A stretch of DNA of 64,000 nt from an uncultured Alphaproteobacteria bacterium (GTDB lineage: Bacteria > Pseudomonadota > Alphaproteobacteria > HIMB59), in assembly GCA_902610255.1 (NCBI GenBank), contig CACLUX010000002.1, positions 62,001 through 126,000 on the forward strand, read 5' to 3'. Below are positions 9,055-19,267 of the stretch, one piece after another. Position numbers and translations under genes: made by a program. The notes beneath the pieces are model-generated. The model saw nothing but the letters and a program-made list of their open reading frames with translations. It did no database searches and was not told where the DNA came from. Position 1 is the first letter of the stretch, and each line of letters starts with the position of its first letter.

Positions 9055-10139
9055 CTATTAATGTTGACTCCAGAAATTCAGATATTTCTCCATCAAGAAC
9101 ATTTTCAGCATTCGATGTCTGATAATTTGTTCTAAGATCTTTAACCATTTTATAGGGATGAAGCACATAAGATCTTATTTGGTTCCCCCACCCAATCTGC
9201 TTTTTATTACTCTCTTTCTTTTTTTTTTCTTCATTTTTTTTCTCTAATTCTATCTCATATAATCTTGATTTTAACATTTTCATTGCAGTGTCTCTGTTAC
9301 GATGTTGTGATCGTTCACTTTGGCTTTGCACAACAATATTATATTTTAAATGAGTTATTCTAACTGCACTGTCAGTGGTATTGATATGTTGACCTCCTGC
9401 ACCTGAAGCTCTAAATGTATCAATCCTCAAATCTTTATTATTAATTTCAATATCAATTTCCTTATCTATTTCAGGATATACCCAAACACTTGAAAAACTT
9501 GTATGTCTTCTCTTATTTGAGTCAAAAGGAGAGATCCTCACTAACCTGTGAATACCGGATTCATTCTTTAAATAACCATAGCTTTTAAAACCAGATATCA
9601 TCATTGTTAAATTTTTTAGACCAGCCTCTTCTCCTCTTTGATAGTCAATAATTTTATACTTGTAATTATTTTTTTCTGCAAAACGTTTGTACATTCTAGA
9701 CAACATTTCTGCCCAATCTTGACTTTCAGTGCCACCCGCACCAGCATGTATTTCTAAAAAGGCATTACAATCATCAGTTTCTTTGTTTAAAAGAGACTTG
9801 ATTTTTATTTTTTCGCATTTTTTTTTTAAATCTTTTATCTTATAAACTATTTCATTAATGTCTTCGTCGCTTAGAGACTCATAAATATCTATAAATTCTT
9901 TTAGTCCATTGAATTGACTCAAAACATAATCAAAATCGCTAATGAGGGTGCTATTTTGTTTTATTTTTTCTTGGGATTTATTAATTAGATTAATATTATT
10001 CCAATTTTCTGGATTATTAATTATTTTATTTAGATTATCTATATCATTAATGGTATTTTCGTAGTCAAAGACTCCTCCTTGTCAAGTTTAGTAAAGAGTC
10101 AATTTGATTGACTAAATTTAATAACTCAGATTTATCCAT
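9047..10139 (-). CDS. prfB: peptide chain release factor 2, expressed by programmed +1 frameshift
   Basis: ATG at 10139 reads MDKSELLNLVNQIDSLLNLTRRSL then in-frame TGA (10067-10065) in AGGAGGAGTCTTTGAC; the +1 frame continues DYENTINDID... into the ORF ending at 9047. GGQ motif GASGAGGQHINTTDSAVRI present. Confidence 0.93.
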
Positions 10140-12433
10140 TAGTTAATTCCGCCAATACTTTCAATTCTATTTATATTTTCTAATATTCCTAGTTGTTCTT
10201 TTGTAAAATAGTCAATTATTGTATTTTGTCCATCAGAAATCTCACCATTATCTTTGTCAACTTTTTTTAAAATTAAATCACTGGGCACTATAAATTTATC
10301 ATTTATATTTTTATAATTTAAAAGATAATTTTCAATAATAGTTTTAAAAATTGGTAAAGCAACTGAGGATCCGGTCTCTCTGTACCCTACTGATTTTGGT
10401 GCATCGTAACCAACATAAACACCTATTACATATCTAGGAGTAAGTCCAAAAAACCATAAGTCCTTACTTTCATTTGTGGTACCTGTTTTACCTGCTATTG
10501 GATAATCAATATCATTTAAAGATTTTGCAGTTCCTCTTTCAGTCGCACCCTCAAGTATATTTAAAATTTGAAATGAAGTTTGAGGAGATATTACTTTTTC
10601 TTGTTGTGGTTTAATAATTGGAGTTCTATATGACCTATCTTGAGTTGAAAATGAACAGTAATTACAACTAAAATATTCATTATTAATAATTAATTCACCA
10701 TCATTTGAAACAACTTTTTTAATTATTGATGGTTCAACTATGTAACCACCATTTAAAAAGATTGAGTAAGATTTAGTTAAGTTCAAAAGATTATTTTCAA
10801 CAGCACCGAGAAGGGTTGAATAGACATCAATATTTGTGTTTTTATTATAAAAATTTATTTTATCCAAAAAAGTATTTACAGAGTTTAAACCTAAATCTAA
10901 ACCAATTTTTAATGTTACTAAATTATTTGATGTCTCTAATGCTCTTCTAAAAGTTAATTCTCCATATGACTTATTTGAATAGTTTTTAGGTATCCACACT
11001 GGAAGATCATTACCTTGATCTAAGAGTATATTAGAGTCCAATATTAAAGTATTTGGTAGGAATTTTTTTGACTCTAATGCCTGAGCATATATGAAAGGTT
11101 TTATTGATGATCCAGGTTGTCTATATGCCTGAGTTGCTCTATTAAACTTACTAACATCATAATTAACACCACCTACCATTGAAACTATATTTCCATTGAA
11201 AGGATCCATTATAATTACAGATCCATTAATTTCATGTAGCTGAACTGCATAAAAAGAATTGTCTATATTAGTAACAAATATGTAGTCATTCTCATTTAAA
11301 TAATTATTTGGTGAAATTTTTTTAGGTCCATACAAATTGTTTTCTTTGCTCAAGTAAATTATTTCATTTGAGTTAATAATTGATAATTCAATTAATTTTG
11401 GACTTTTATTAATGACTTTAGCAATATGCCAATGATCATTTTCAAATTTTAAAATATCCTCTAAATTTTTAAAACTACCTTTCCAATTTTTATATTTTCT
11501 CTCAAATAATGCTAAATTATCTATTAATGATTTTTCAGATATTTTTTGAAGACTTTGATCTATTGTAGATTGTATATAAAATGCATTTTTATTGTTAAAA
11601 GTATTTGAATTCAAGAAATCTAGAATAAAATCTGTCTTGTAATCAGTTTTGTATTTTTTGTTATTTTTTTCATAAAGCTCTATATCTAAATTTGAATAGT
11701 AATCAAATTGTTCTAATGTTATATATTGATTAATTTCCATTTGTTTTAGGACATAATTTCTCCTATCTAGTGCTCTATTATAATTTTTTTTTGGGTCGTA
11801 ATTATTTGGTCCTTTGGGAAGTGCAGCAAGATATGCATATTCGTGTATATCTAAGTCAAAAATTGATTTGTTAAAGTAATTAAATGAAGCTGAAGCAATC
11901 CCATATGAACGTCTACCAAAATAAATTTCGTTTAGATATAGTTCTATTATAAATTCTTTTGAGTACTCTTTTTCTATTCTTAGTGATAAAATTAATTCTT
12001 TAATTTTTCTAGAAATTGTTTGATCTCTGTTTAATAAAATATTTTTTACTAATTGTTGTGTAATTGTAGAAGCTCCAACATAATTATTATTATTTTTTGA
12101 ATAAATATTTTTCAAATTAATAATAAAAGCATTTGCTATACCTCTTATATCAAATCCTTGATGTTGAAAAAAAGTTTTATCCTCAGCAGAAATAATCGCA
12201 TTAATCATATTTCTAGGTATGTCTTTATAATCTAAATAAAATCTATCTCTATTTCCTACGTGATACATAAGTTCATATTTTTCGTCATAAATTTTAGTTA
12301 TTTCATTTGGGAAATATTGAGATATATTATGATCAGGTAAATCTTGTTGGATATTCCATAAATATAGAATTAATATGGATGTGCCTAGTATACAGAGTGT
12401 AAAAATGTACTGTAAATATTTTAAAAGTTTCAT
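10139..12433 (-). CDS. penicillin-binding protein 1A, bifunctional transglycosylase/transpeptidase
   Basis: ORF 764 aa; GT51 motifs AEDKTFFQHQGFD and GASTITQQLVKN; transpeptidase RQPGSSIKPF, SNN, AGKTGTTNESKDLWF. Confidence 0.94.
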   Translation of the reverse strand: MKLLKYLQYIFTLCILGTSILILYLWNIQQDLPDHNISQYFPNEITKIYDEKYELMYHVGNRDRFYLDYKDIPRNMINAIISAEDKTFFQHQGFDIRGIANAFIINLKNIYSKNNNNYVGASTITQQLVKNILLNRDQTISRKIKELILSLRIEKEYSKEFIIELYLNEIYFGRRSYGIASASFNYFNKSIFDLDIHEYAYLAALPKGPNNYDPKKNYNRALDRRNYVLKQMEINQYITLEQFDYYSNLDIELYEKNNKKYKTDYKTDFILDFLNSNTFNNKNAFYIQSTIDQSLQKISEKSLIDNLALFERKYKNWKGSFKNLEDILKFENDHWHIAKVINKSPKLIELSIINSNEIIYLSKENNLYGPKKISPNNYLNENDYIFVTNIDNSFYAVQLHEINGSVIIMDPFNGNIVSMVGGVNYDVSKFNRATQAYRQPGSSIKPFIYAQALESKKFLPNTLILDSNILLDQGNDLPVWIPKNYSNKSYGELTFRRALETSNNLVTLKIGLDLGLNSVNTFLDKINFYNKNTNIDVYSTLLGAVENNLLNLTKSYSIFLNGGYIVEPSIIKKVVSNDGELIINNEYFSCNYCSFSTQDRSYRTPIIKPQQEKVISPQTSFQILNILEGATERGTAKSLNDIDYPIAGKTGTTNESKDLWFFGLTPRYVIGVYVGYDAPKSVGYRETGSSVALPIFKTIIENYLLNYKNINDKFIVPSDLILKKVDKDNGEISDGQNTIIDYFTKEQLGILENINRIESIGGIN

Positions 12434-12487
12434 TTTATTTAATAAACAAATTAATAATAACTTATCATATCAAAAGGATTTAAAAAC

Positions 12488-14143
12488 ATGTCTAAAAGAA
12501 TTTTTATTGATGGCAACATTAATAGTGAACTATGTATCATCGCAACAGATGGGCAAGAAATCAACTATTTTGACTACTCAAATGATTTAGCTACAACCAA
12601 AAAAAATAATATCTATCTTGGAACTGTTTCAAGAGTAGAACCCTCTTTACAAGCAGCTTTTATAGATTTTGGATCAGATAAGAAAGCTTTTTTACCTTTT
12701 GATGAAATACACCCAAGTTACTTTAAAATTCCTCATAATGAGAAGATTAATTTAAATAAAAATAAAAATAGCGAAATTGACGATGAGAAGGAAAATAAAA
12801 AACGATTTCTTTTATTTTACAGAAAATACAAAATTCAAGATGTTATAAAAAAAGATCAAGTTTTATTAATACAAATTGTGAAGGAAGAAAGAGGAACAAA
12901 AGGAGCAGCTATAACAACATTTATATCTTTACCAGGTAGATATAGTGTCCTATTGCCAAATAATTCTTCTACAGGTGGGGTTTCGAAAAAAATTTCCAAT
13001 CCTCTTGATAGAAAAAGACTAAAAAAATTACATGATAATTTTAATTTACCAGAAGGTATGTCTTTAATAATTAGAACTAATGCGATATCAGCAGAAGACA
13101 ATGATATTATTGCAGATTTTAATTATTTAAGAAAATTGTGGACTAAAATCAGAGAAGATACACTAAAATCAAAAGCACCTGTGCTGATAACTGAATTAGA
13201 TACTCCCATAATTAAAGTCGCAAGAGATTTTAATCAAAGAGCAATAGAAGAAATAGTCTTTTCAGATTTAAAAACAATGAAGTTATATAAAAAACTGGAA
13301 AAAGATTTTAGTGTTAAATCAGATAAAAAGATAACACATCATAATGAAAAACTTCCTCTCTTTGAAAGTTATGGTATTAAAAATCCAATAAATAGTCTAA
13401 CTGAGGAAAATATTTACTTAAAGTCTGGCGGTTATTTGGTAATTAATCCCACTGAAGCACTTACAAGTATAGATATAAATTCTGGTCGATCTACCTCAGA
13501 AAAGAATATCGAAATTACTGCATTAAATACAAATTTAGAAGCTAGTGAAGAAATTTTTAAACAAATACAATTGAGGAATATTGCAGGATTAATTGTTATC
13601 GATTTCATTGACATGAATATCAACTCAAATAATTTAAAAGTTGAGAGAAAAATTAAAGAACTTTTTTATAAAGATAGATCAAGAATACAATTTAATAAAA
13701 TTTCACAATTTGGATTAATGGAAATATCAAGACAAAGAATAGGGCAGAGTATTTATGAAACTTTTTATAATAAGTGTAACTGTTGCGGTGGAAGTGGGTT
13801 TAAAAAAACAAATTCAATACTAATTTATAAAATGATTTCTGACATTAAAAGTATCAATTCGATTGGGAATAAAGATGATATTGATATTCAAATAGATGAA
13901 AATTTCTATAGTGATAACTATAAAGAAATTAATAAGAAAATAAAATTGATTGAATTATCATTTAAAATCAACTTTATAAAACAAACCTTACCAATAAATA
14001 TTTATCAATTAGATAATGATCTAATCAATAAAGTTAAAAATAATGCAAGAGAGATTATAGATAAGAATAAGACCAATGACTCAAATAATGAAAAATCGTA
14101 TAGAAGAAAAATAAAAAAAAAAATAATTGATAATCAGATTTAA
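12488..14143 (+). CDS. ribonuclease E/G family
   Basis: ORF 551 aa; S1-like N-terminus, LKSGGYLVINPTEALTSIDINSGRST, DFIDM, zinc-link CNCCGGSG. Confidence 0.93.
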   Translation: MSKRIFIDGNINSELCIIATDGQEINYFDYSNDLATTKKNNIYLGTVSRVEPSLQAAFIDFGSDKKAFLPFDEIHPSYFKIPHNEKINLNKNKNSEIDDEKENKKRFLLFYRKYKIQDVIKKDQVLLIQIVKEERGTKGAAITTFISLPGRYSVLLPNNSSTGGVSKKISNPLDRKRLKKLHDNFNLPEGMSLIIRTNAISAEDNDIIADFNYLRKLWTKIREDTLKSKAPVLITELDTPIIKVARDFNQRAIEEIVFSDLKTMKLYKKLEKDFSVKSDKKITHHNEKLPLFESYGIKNPINSLTEENIYLKSGGYLVINPTEALTSIDINSGRSTSEKNIEITALNTNLEASEEIFKQIQLRNIAGLIVIDFIDMNINSNNLKVERKIKELFYKDRSRIQFNKISQFGLMEISRQRIGQSIYETFYNKCNCCGGSGFKKTNSILIYKMISDIKSINSIGNKDDIDIQIDENFYSDNYKEINKKIKLIELSFKINFIKQTLPINIYQLDNDLINKVKNNAREIIDKNKTNDSNNEKSYRRKIKKKIIDNQI

Positions 14144-15275
14144 ACTCATTTGGATTATTTTTTTTATAAATATTTTTAATAATTTATATAGCTATGAGAT
14201 TATCAGAGATCCGGTTTTTGAAGAGTATTTTAGTGATCTAAGTAAAAGTTATAATCATGATGAAATAAATACTTATTTAGTTAAAAATATATCACCAAAT
14301 GCCTTTGTTATTGAAAAAAACATTTATTTTACAACTGGATTACTAGAATTAATAAAAAATGAAGAAACTCTTAAAGCTATTTATTTACATGAATATGGAC
14401 ATATTATATTTAATCATTTCCAAAGTAAAAAAATTTATATTCAACAATCAAATAATAAATCAGAGTTCTATAATTTATTTTCTGTAGGATTGGCTGTCCT
14501 AACTGGGAATGCAAACATTGGGATTGGCTCATCATTAACTTTAAATACTAATCTTGTAAAAGAGATATCTAAACACTCTATAAGTTTTGAGATAGAGGCA
14601 GATAATTTTATGATAAATCAGATAAACAAAAATAAAATAAATACATCTGAGTTAGTTTCTTTTTTTAATAATATATCTGAAACTAATAATTATTACTTTA
14701 GCACACATCCAAAGAATCAAGATAGAATTAATAATTTAAAACAAATAAATTTTAAAAAATTAGAAAATTCTTTAAAATTTGAGTGGATAAAATCAAAGTA
14801 TTCTAATAAATCAAAAATTGAGTCATTTAATATTTTTTTTAAAAATTTAGAAAAAGGAATATATTATGAAAGTCTAGATTTAAATATAGTTAATAAAGAG
14901 CTAATGAAATATGAAGCTTTTAAAAAAGGGATTTTTGTAAAAAATTGGGAAAACGAATTTAAAAAATTTATAAATATTAATGACAACTCTTTCCTAAAAA
15001 TTGAATATATAAATTTTCTTTTAGAAAATAATTTATATGAAAAATATCACATTATTGATAAATTTAAATTTGATAAACATTTAATGAATGAATATTTTTA
15101 TTATTACATATATGGTAAGTACTACGATAAAGTAGATAATAAAAATCTTTCAAATTTCTATTTTTGTCAATTTTATAAGACTATTAAATCTAAAATTAAG
15201 GCTGATTTTTTTTGTAAAAGATATGATATTAAAAATATTCCCACACTAGATAAGTCATATGCCATATTTAAATAG
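14127..15275 (+). CDS. M48 family metalloprotease (BepA-like)
   Basis: ORF 382 aa; signal peptide, HEYGHIIFNHF (HExxH), downstream SFEIEADNF. Confidence 0.82.
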   Translation: MIIRFKLIWIIFFINIFNNLYSYEIIRDPVFEEYFSDLSKSYNHDEINTYLVKNISPNAFVIEKNIYFTTGLLELIKNEETLKAIYLHEYGHIIFNHFQSKKIYIQQSNNKSEFYNLFSVGLAVLTGNANIGIGSSLTLNTNLVKEISKHSISFEIEADNFMINQINKNKINTSELVSFFNNISETNNYYFSTHPKNQDRINNLKQINFKKLENSLKFEWIKSKYSNKSKIESFNIFFKNLEKGIYYESLDLNIVNKELMKYEAFKKGIFVKNWENEFKKFININDNSFLKIEYINFLLENNLYEKYHIIDKFKFDKHLMNEYFYYYIYGKYYDKVDNKNLSNFYFCQFYKTIKSKIKADFFCKRYDIKNIPTLDKSYAIFK

Positions 15276-16251
15276 AAAACAAATATTAGACCTTGTTAAG
15301 AAAAAACAAATTTATTCGGATATATCTATAATAAATAGTCAGATACAGCCTGCTTCACTTGATTTAACTTTATCTCATAGATGTTATAGAATTAAAGCCT
15401 CTTTTATCCCAAATAACATAAAGATATCAAAAGTTATTAAAGAATTATCTCTTACAAAAATTGATCTAAATCAAAATAGGCTATTAGAAAAAAATTGTAT
15501 TTATTTGTGTGAATTAAACGAAAGGTTAAAATTACCTCATGATGTAATGGGAAAATCAAATCCCAAAAGTACAACAGGTCGATTAGATATTTTTACTCGT
15601 GTAATCACTGAAAATGGAAAAGAGTATGATTATGTAAATTATAATTACAATGGTAAATTATATTTAGAAATTATACCTCAATCTTTTAGTATAATTTTAA
15701 AGAAAAATACATCTTTAAACCAAATAAGATTTTTTCAAGGCTCAAATATTGAAAATAAAATTAAACAAATAAACATATCAGTTTCTATCAAAAAAAATCA
15801 AATCACAGCTTACAAAGCAAAAAAAATTACATCTGCTGTTGATTTAAATAAAATTAATTTTTATAAATCAGACAAATATTGGGATAAAATTATACCTGAA
15901 GATAATTATTTTATAATTGAGAGAGATGAGTTTTATATTCTTCGATCCAAAGAGGCTATTATAATTAAAAATAATCAAGCAGCAGAACTAGAGCCTTTTA
16001 AAGATAGTTTTGGTAATTTTAGAGTTCATTATGCTGGATTTTTTGATCCTGGATTTGGTAATAATAAATCAGGCACACCCGCTGTGCTTGAATTGCGTGC
16101 GTACGATACACCATTCATAATAAGAGATGGTCAGCTAGTTGGTCAACTAAATTATTATATTATAGATGAGATTAAGAAACAAAGTTATGGAAAAAATATT
16201 AAATCTAATTACTTCAATCAAAATTTAAAGTTGGCAAAACAATTTAAATAG
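15259..16251 (+). CDS. dcd: 2'-deoxycytidine 5'-triphosphate deaminase, long form
   Basis: ORF 330 aa; IQPASLDLTLS, GKSNPKSTTGRLD, HYAGFFDPGFG; two dUTPase-like halves. Confidence 0.87.
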   Translation: MPYLNRKQILDLVKKKQIYSDISIINSQIQPASLDLTLSHRCYRIKASFIPNNIKISKVIKELSLTKIDLNQNRLLEKNCIYLCELNERLKLPHDVMGKSNPKSTTGRLDIFTRVITENGKEYDYVNYNYNGKLYLEIIPQSFSIILKKNTSLNQIRFFQGSNIENKIKQINISVSIKKNQITAYKAKKITSAVDLNKINFYKSDKYWDKIIPEDNYFIIERDEFYILRSKEAIIIKNNQAAELEPFKDSFGNFRVHYAGFFDPGFGNNKSGTPAVLELRAYDTPFIIRDGQLVGQLNYYIIDEIKKQSYGKNIKSNYFNQNLKLAKQFK

Positions 16252-16302
16252 TAAGCTTATATAAGAGTTTTATTTTTAAATCTATCAGGTATATTCTCTG
16301 TA

Positions 16303-16737
16303 ATGTTAGATAAAAAAATTAATCAAACTATTGATACTTTAATTAAAAAGTTAAAAGATAATAATCTTGGATCTATTAAATTGTCATATAAAAATAATTT
16401 TATTGAAATATCTAATAATTCTTCAAACCAGAGATCTGATCAGAGCAGTCAAAATACCTTACATAGTGGAAATCAGAATATTAAGAAAAATATAAATGAG
16501 GAGGTTATAACTATCGATAGTCCTATGGTAGGAATTGTATATTTAACTCCTAAACCTAGTTCACCGCCTTTCGCAAAAAAAGGTCAGAAAATAAATAAGG
16601 GTGATACAATTTGTTTAATTGAAGCTATGAAAACTTTTAATGAAATTAAATCTGATAGAGATTGTACAATTAAGTCAGTAATTATTAAAAATGGAGAGGC
16701 TGTTGAATTTGGCCAACCTCTCTTTGAAATAATGTAA
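16303..16737 (+). CDS. accB: acetyl-CoA carboxylase biotin carboxyl carrier protein
   Basis: ORF 144 aa; biotinylation motif EAMKTFNEI near C-terminus; followed by accC. Confidence 0.93.
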   Translation: MLDKKINQTIDTLIKKLKDNNLGSIKLSYKNNFIEISNNSSNQRSDQSSQNTLHSGNQNIKKNINEEVITIDSPMVGIVYLTPKPSSPPFAKKGQKINKGDTICLIEAMKTFNEIKSDRDCTIKSVIIKNGEAVEFGQPLFEIM

Positions 16738-18081
16738 TTGTTTAGGAAAATATTAATAGCTAATAGAGGAGAAATAGCTGTTCGTATTATTCGAGCATGT
16801 AAAGAACTCAATATTAAAACAGTTGCAATCCATTCTAATGTAGATACAGAAGCTATGCATGTAAAACTCGCAGATGAAAGTGTTTGTGTAGGTAGCGCTC
16901 TACCAAACGGAAGTTATTTAAATATACCCAGTATTATTAGTGCTATTGATATAACTGGAGCTGATGCAGTTCATCCTGGTTATGGGTTTTTAAGTGAAAA
17001 TGATAAATTTTCAAAAATATTGAGTTCACATAAAGTCAAATTCATAGGTCCTAGTTCAAAGTCTATCCTAGAATTAGGTAATAAAAGTAATGCTTTAAAT
17101 TTAGCAAATGATTTTAAATTGCCAATACTAGGAAATAATAATTCAAAAAATATTAAAAATACAAGTGATGCTTTAAATATAGCAAATGATATTGGGATGC
17201 CAATTGTAATCAAAGCTGCATATGGTGGTGGTGGCAAAGGGATGAGAGTCTTTAATAACAAAAATGAAATTACTAAGTTTTATTCTCAATTAAAAGCAGA
17301 AGCTAAAAATTATTTTGGTGATGATACTATGTATGCTGAGAAATTTTTAACAAATGCAAAACATATTGAATTTCAAATAATCTCAGATCCAAAAAATAAT
17401 TATGCAAAAATAATTGGACAAAGAGATTGCTCTATTCAACGTAAAAATCAAAAGATTATAGAGGAAATACCATCTGATTTTGTGAATATTAATAATTTGG
17501 AAAGTATTGAGCGAAATATAAAAGATTTACTTATAAAAAATGAGTATGAAGGATTAGGGACCTTAGAATTTTTATATCAAGATAATGAAATTTACTTTAT
17601 TGAAATGAATACAAGATTACAAGTAGAACATCCTGTAACCGAAGAAGCATATGATATTGATTTAGTAAAATATCAAATAATGGTTGCTGCTGGTTATAAA
17701 ATAGATCTAGCAAATTTTACTAAACAGAATCACACTATTGAATGTAGAATAAATGCAGAAAATGCAAAAGATTTCTCACCAAGTCCAGGGACAGTAAACT
17801 TCATAAATGTTCCAGGTGGAAGAGGAGTTAGAGTTGATACAGCCTTATATACAAATTACAAAGTTAACCCTCACTATGATAGTTTAGTATTAAAAATCAT
17901 ATCAAAAGGTAAAGATAGAAATGAAGCTATATCAGTTATGAGAAGAGCTTTAGATGAAATTATTATAGATGGAATAAATACAAATGTTGAATTACATAAA
18001 TGGATTTTAAATCAAAAAGATTTTAAGAATGGAAAGTATACTACAAACTGGCTAGAAAAAAATATTTCAAAATTTAATTAG
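16738..18081 (+). CDS. accC: acetyl-CoA carboxylase biotin carboxylase subunit (TTG start)
   Basis: ORF 447 aa; FRKILIANRGEIAVRIIRAC, GGGGKGMR, EMNTRLQVEHPVTE. Confidence 0.96.
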   Translation: MFRKILIANRGEIAVRIIRACKELNIKTVAIHSNVDTEAMHVKLADESVCVGSALPNGSYLNIPSIISAIDITGADAVHPGYGFLSENDKFSKILSSHKVKFIGPSSKSILELGNKSNALNLANDFKLPILGNNNSKNIKNTSDALNIANDIGMPIVIKAAYGGGGKGMRVFNNKNEITKFYSQLKAEAKNYFGDDTMYAEKFLTNAKHIEFQIISDPKNNYAKIIGQRDCSIQRKNQKIIEEIPSDFVNINNLESIERNIKDLLIKNEYEGLGTLEFLYQDNEIYFIEMNTRLQVEHPVTEEAYDIDLVKYQIMVAAGYKIDLANFTKQNHTIECRINAENAKDFSPSPGTVNFINVPGGRGVRVDTALYTNYKVNPHYDSLVLKIISKGKDRNEAISVMRRALDEIIIDGINTNVELHKWILNQKDFKNGKYTTNWLEKNISKFN

Positions 18082-18419
18082 CAGTCAATCAGTGAAATTT
18101 CGTATATTTTATTTGAATACAAGTTTAGCTCGTCAGTATATTTAAAAAACCATCCAATAAAAATATTATCATTCTGAGAAATTTTTATTAGAGCAGCAGT
18201 ATCGATATACTTATCAAATTCTATATTTTTACAAGAAACCAATTCAAAAGATAAATTTCTAAATAGATATTTGTTTAAAAATTCTAGTTCATACTTTGAT
18301 GAAGAAGATTTATCTAGAATAAGCAATTTAGTATCATTTATTTCTTCAGCTAGTGTTTGATTAAAAAAGAAACTACTTAAAAATAAAATTATTGATAATC
18401 TCTTCCAAAGACACTGCAT
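18078..18419 (-). CDS. DUF2155 domain protein, exported
   Basis: Likely start MQCLWKRLSIILFLSSFFFNQTLA (signal peptide) at 18419 rather than 18443; C-terminal IFIGWFFKYTDELNLYSNKIYEISLIDC resembles the DUF2155 ending (FxGWMFaSSPaLnalEHPvYDvWvlDC). Confidence 0.75.
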   Translation of the reverse strand: MQCLWKRLSIILFLSSFFFNQTLAEEINDTKLLILDKSSSSKYELEFLNKYLFRNLSFELVSCKNIEFDKYIDTAALIKISQNDNIFIGWFFKYTDELNLYSNKIYEISLIDC

Positions 18420-18813
18420 CGATATTATTAACTGAGTAATCATTATTTTTTATGGGTTCCTCACTATTTCCTAATAGAATTTCAATATAAGATGATCCTA
18501 TAAATCCATTATTTGATATTTTAAATGTTGAGTCATTAGGAATTTTGATATTTTTTTCGATAGATGATGTAACCACCGCCATAAAATTCTCTTTATCTAA
18601 TTCAATATTTGAAACCTCCCCTACTTTAACTCCACTAATTTTCACGTCATTGCCTATGCTCATGTTACCAATATCAAAAAAGTTAGAATTAATCTGAAAA
18701 GTCTCAATTTTATTAAATATATTAATTTTAGATGAAAAATAAAAAATACTCACTGCTGAAATAATTAATATTAATAGTCCGAGTATTAATTCTATATTTA
18801 TTTTTTTATTCAT
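18373..18813 (-). CDS. MlaD/MCE family protein (copy 2)
   Basis: ORF 146 aa; N-terminal TM, VKISGVKVGEVSNIEL, IPNDSTFKISNNGFIGSSYIEI, C-terminal DAVSLEEIINNFI. Confidence 0.88.
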   Translation of the reverse strand: MNKKINIELILGLLILIISAVSIFYFSSKINIFNKIETFQINSNFFDIGNMSIGNDVKISGVKVGEVSNIELDKENFMAVVTSSIEKNIKIPNDSTFKISNNGFIGSSYIEILLGNSEEPIKNNDYSVNNIDAVSLEEIINNFIFK

Positions 18814-19267
18814 TTAGCTCATTTAAATATCTAAGGAACATATCAATGGAATAAGAGTCTTGAGTTTGATCAAATATGTATTTTTGATCAGATCTATCCG
18901 TATAATCAGCAAATCCAGGCTCAATAGATAAAACTTTTTTTCCAAAAATACCTTCACTTTTAATTTTTATAATTGAGTCCCCAGGAATGTCATAATTTCT
19001 ATCTATATAGCCATTGACAGTAATTTGATCAGAAGAAATAGTTATGTTGCTTACATCTCCTATTTTAATACCAGCTATTTTAACTTCAGTATCATTGTCA
19101 ATACCTTCAACATAATTAAAAGTAGCAACAAATGGGATAGCATCATTTTTACTAATATTTTTTAATATAATAAAAATTATTAATAAAACAGTAATGAAAA
19201 TAATACCGATTTTGAAATGGAGTCTAGAGTCGTAGGAGTCAATCTCGGTGATTATTTTGGCTGCCAA
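18806..19267 (-). CDS. MlaD/MCE family protein (copy 1)
   Basis: ORF 153 aa; N-terminal TM, VKIAGIKIGDVSNITI, IPGDSIIKIKSEGIFGKKVLSIEPG. Confidence 0.85.
   Translation of the reverse strand: MAAKIITEIDSYDSRLHFKIGIIFITVLLIIFIILKNISKNDAIPFVATFNYVEGIDNDTEVKIAGIKIGDVSNITISSDQITVNGYIDRNYDIPGDSIIKIKSEGIFGKKVLSIEPGFADYTDRSDQKYIFDQTQDSYSIDMFLRYLNELNE

Noticed and set aside
9922-10139. Apparent non-coding gap upstream of a short RF2, or a prfB pseudogene
   Set aside because: The gap encodes the RF2 N-terminus through a canonical CTT-TGA-C +1 frameshift site, so it is neither a gap nor a pseudogene.
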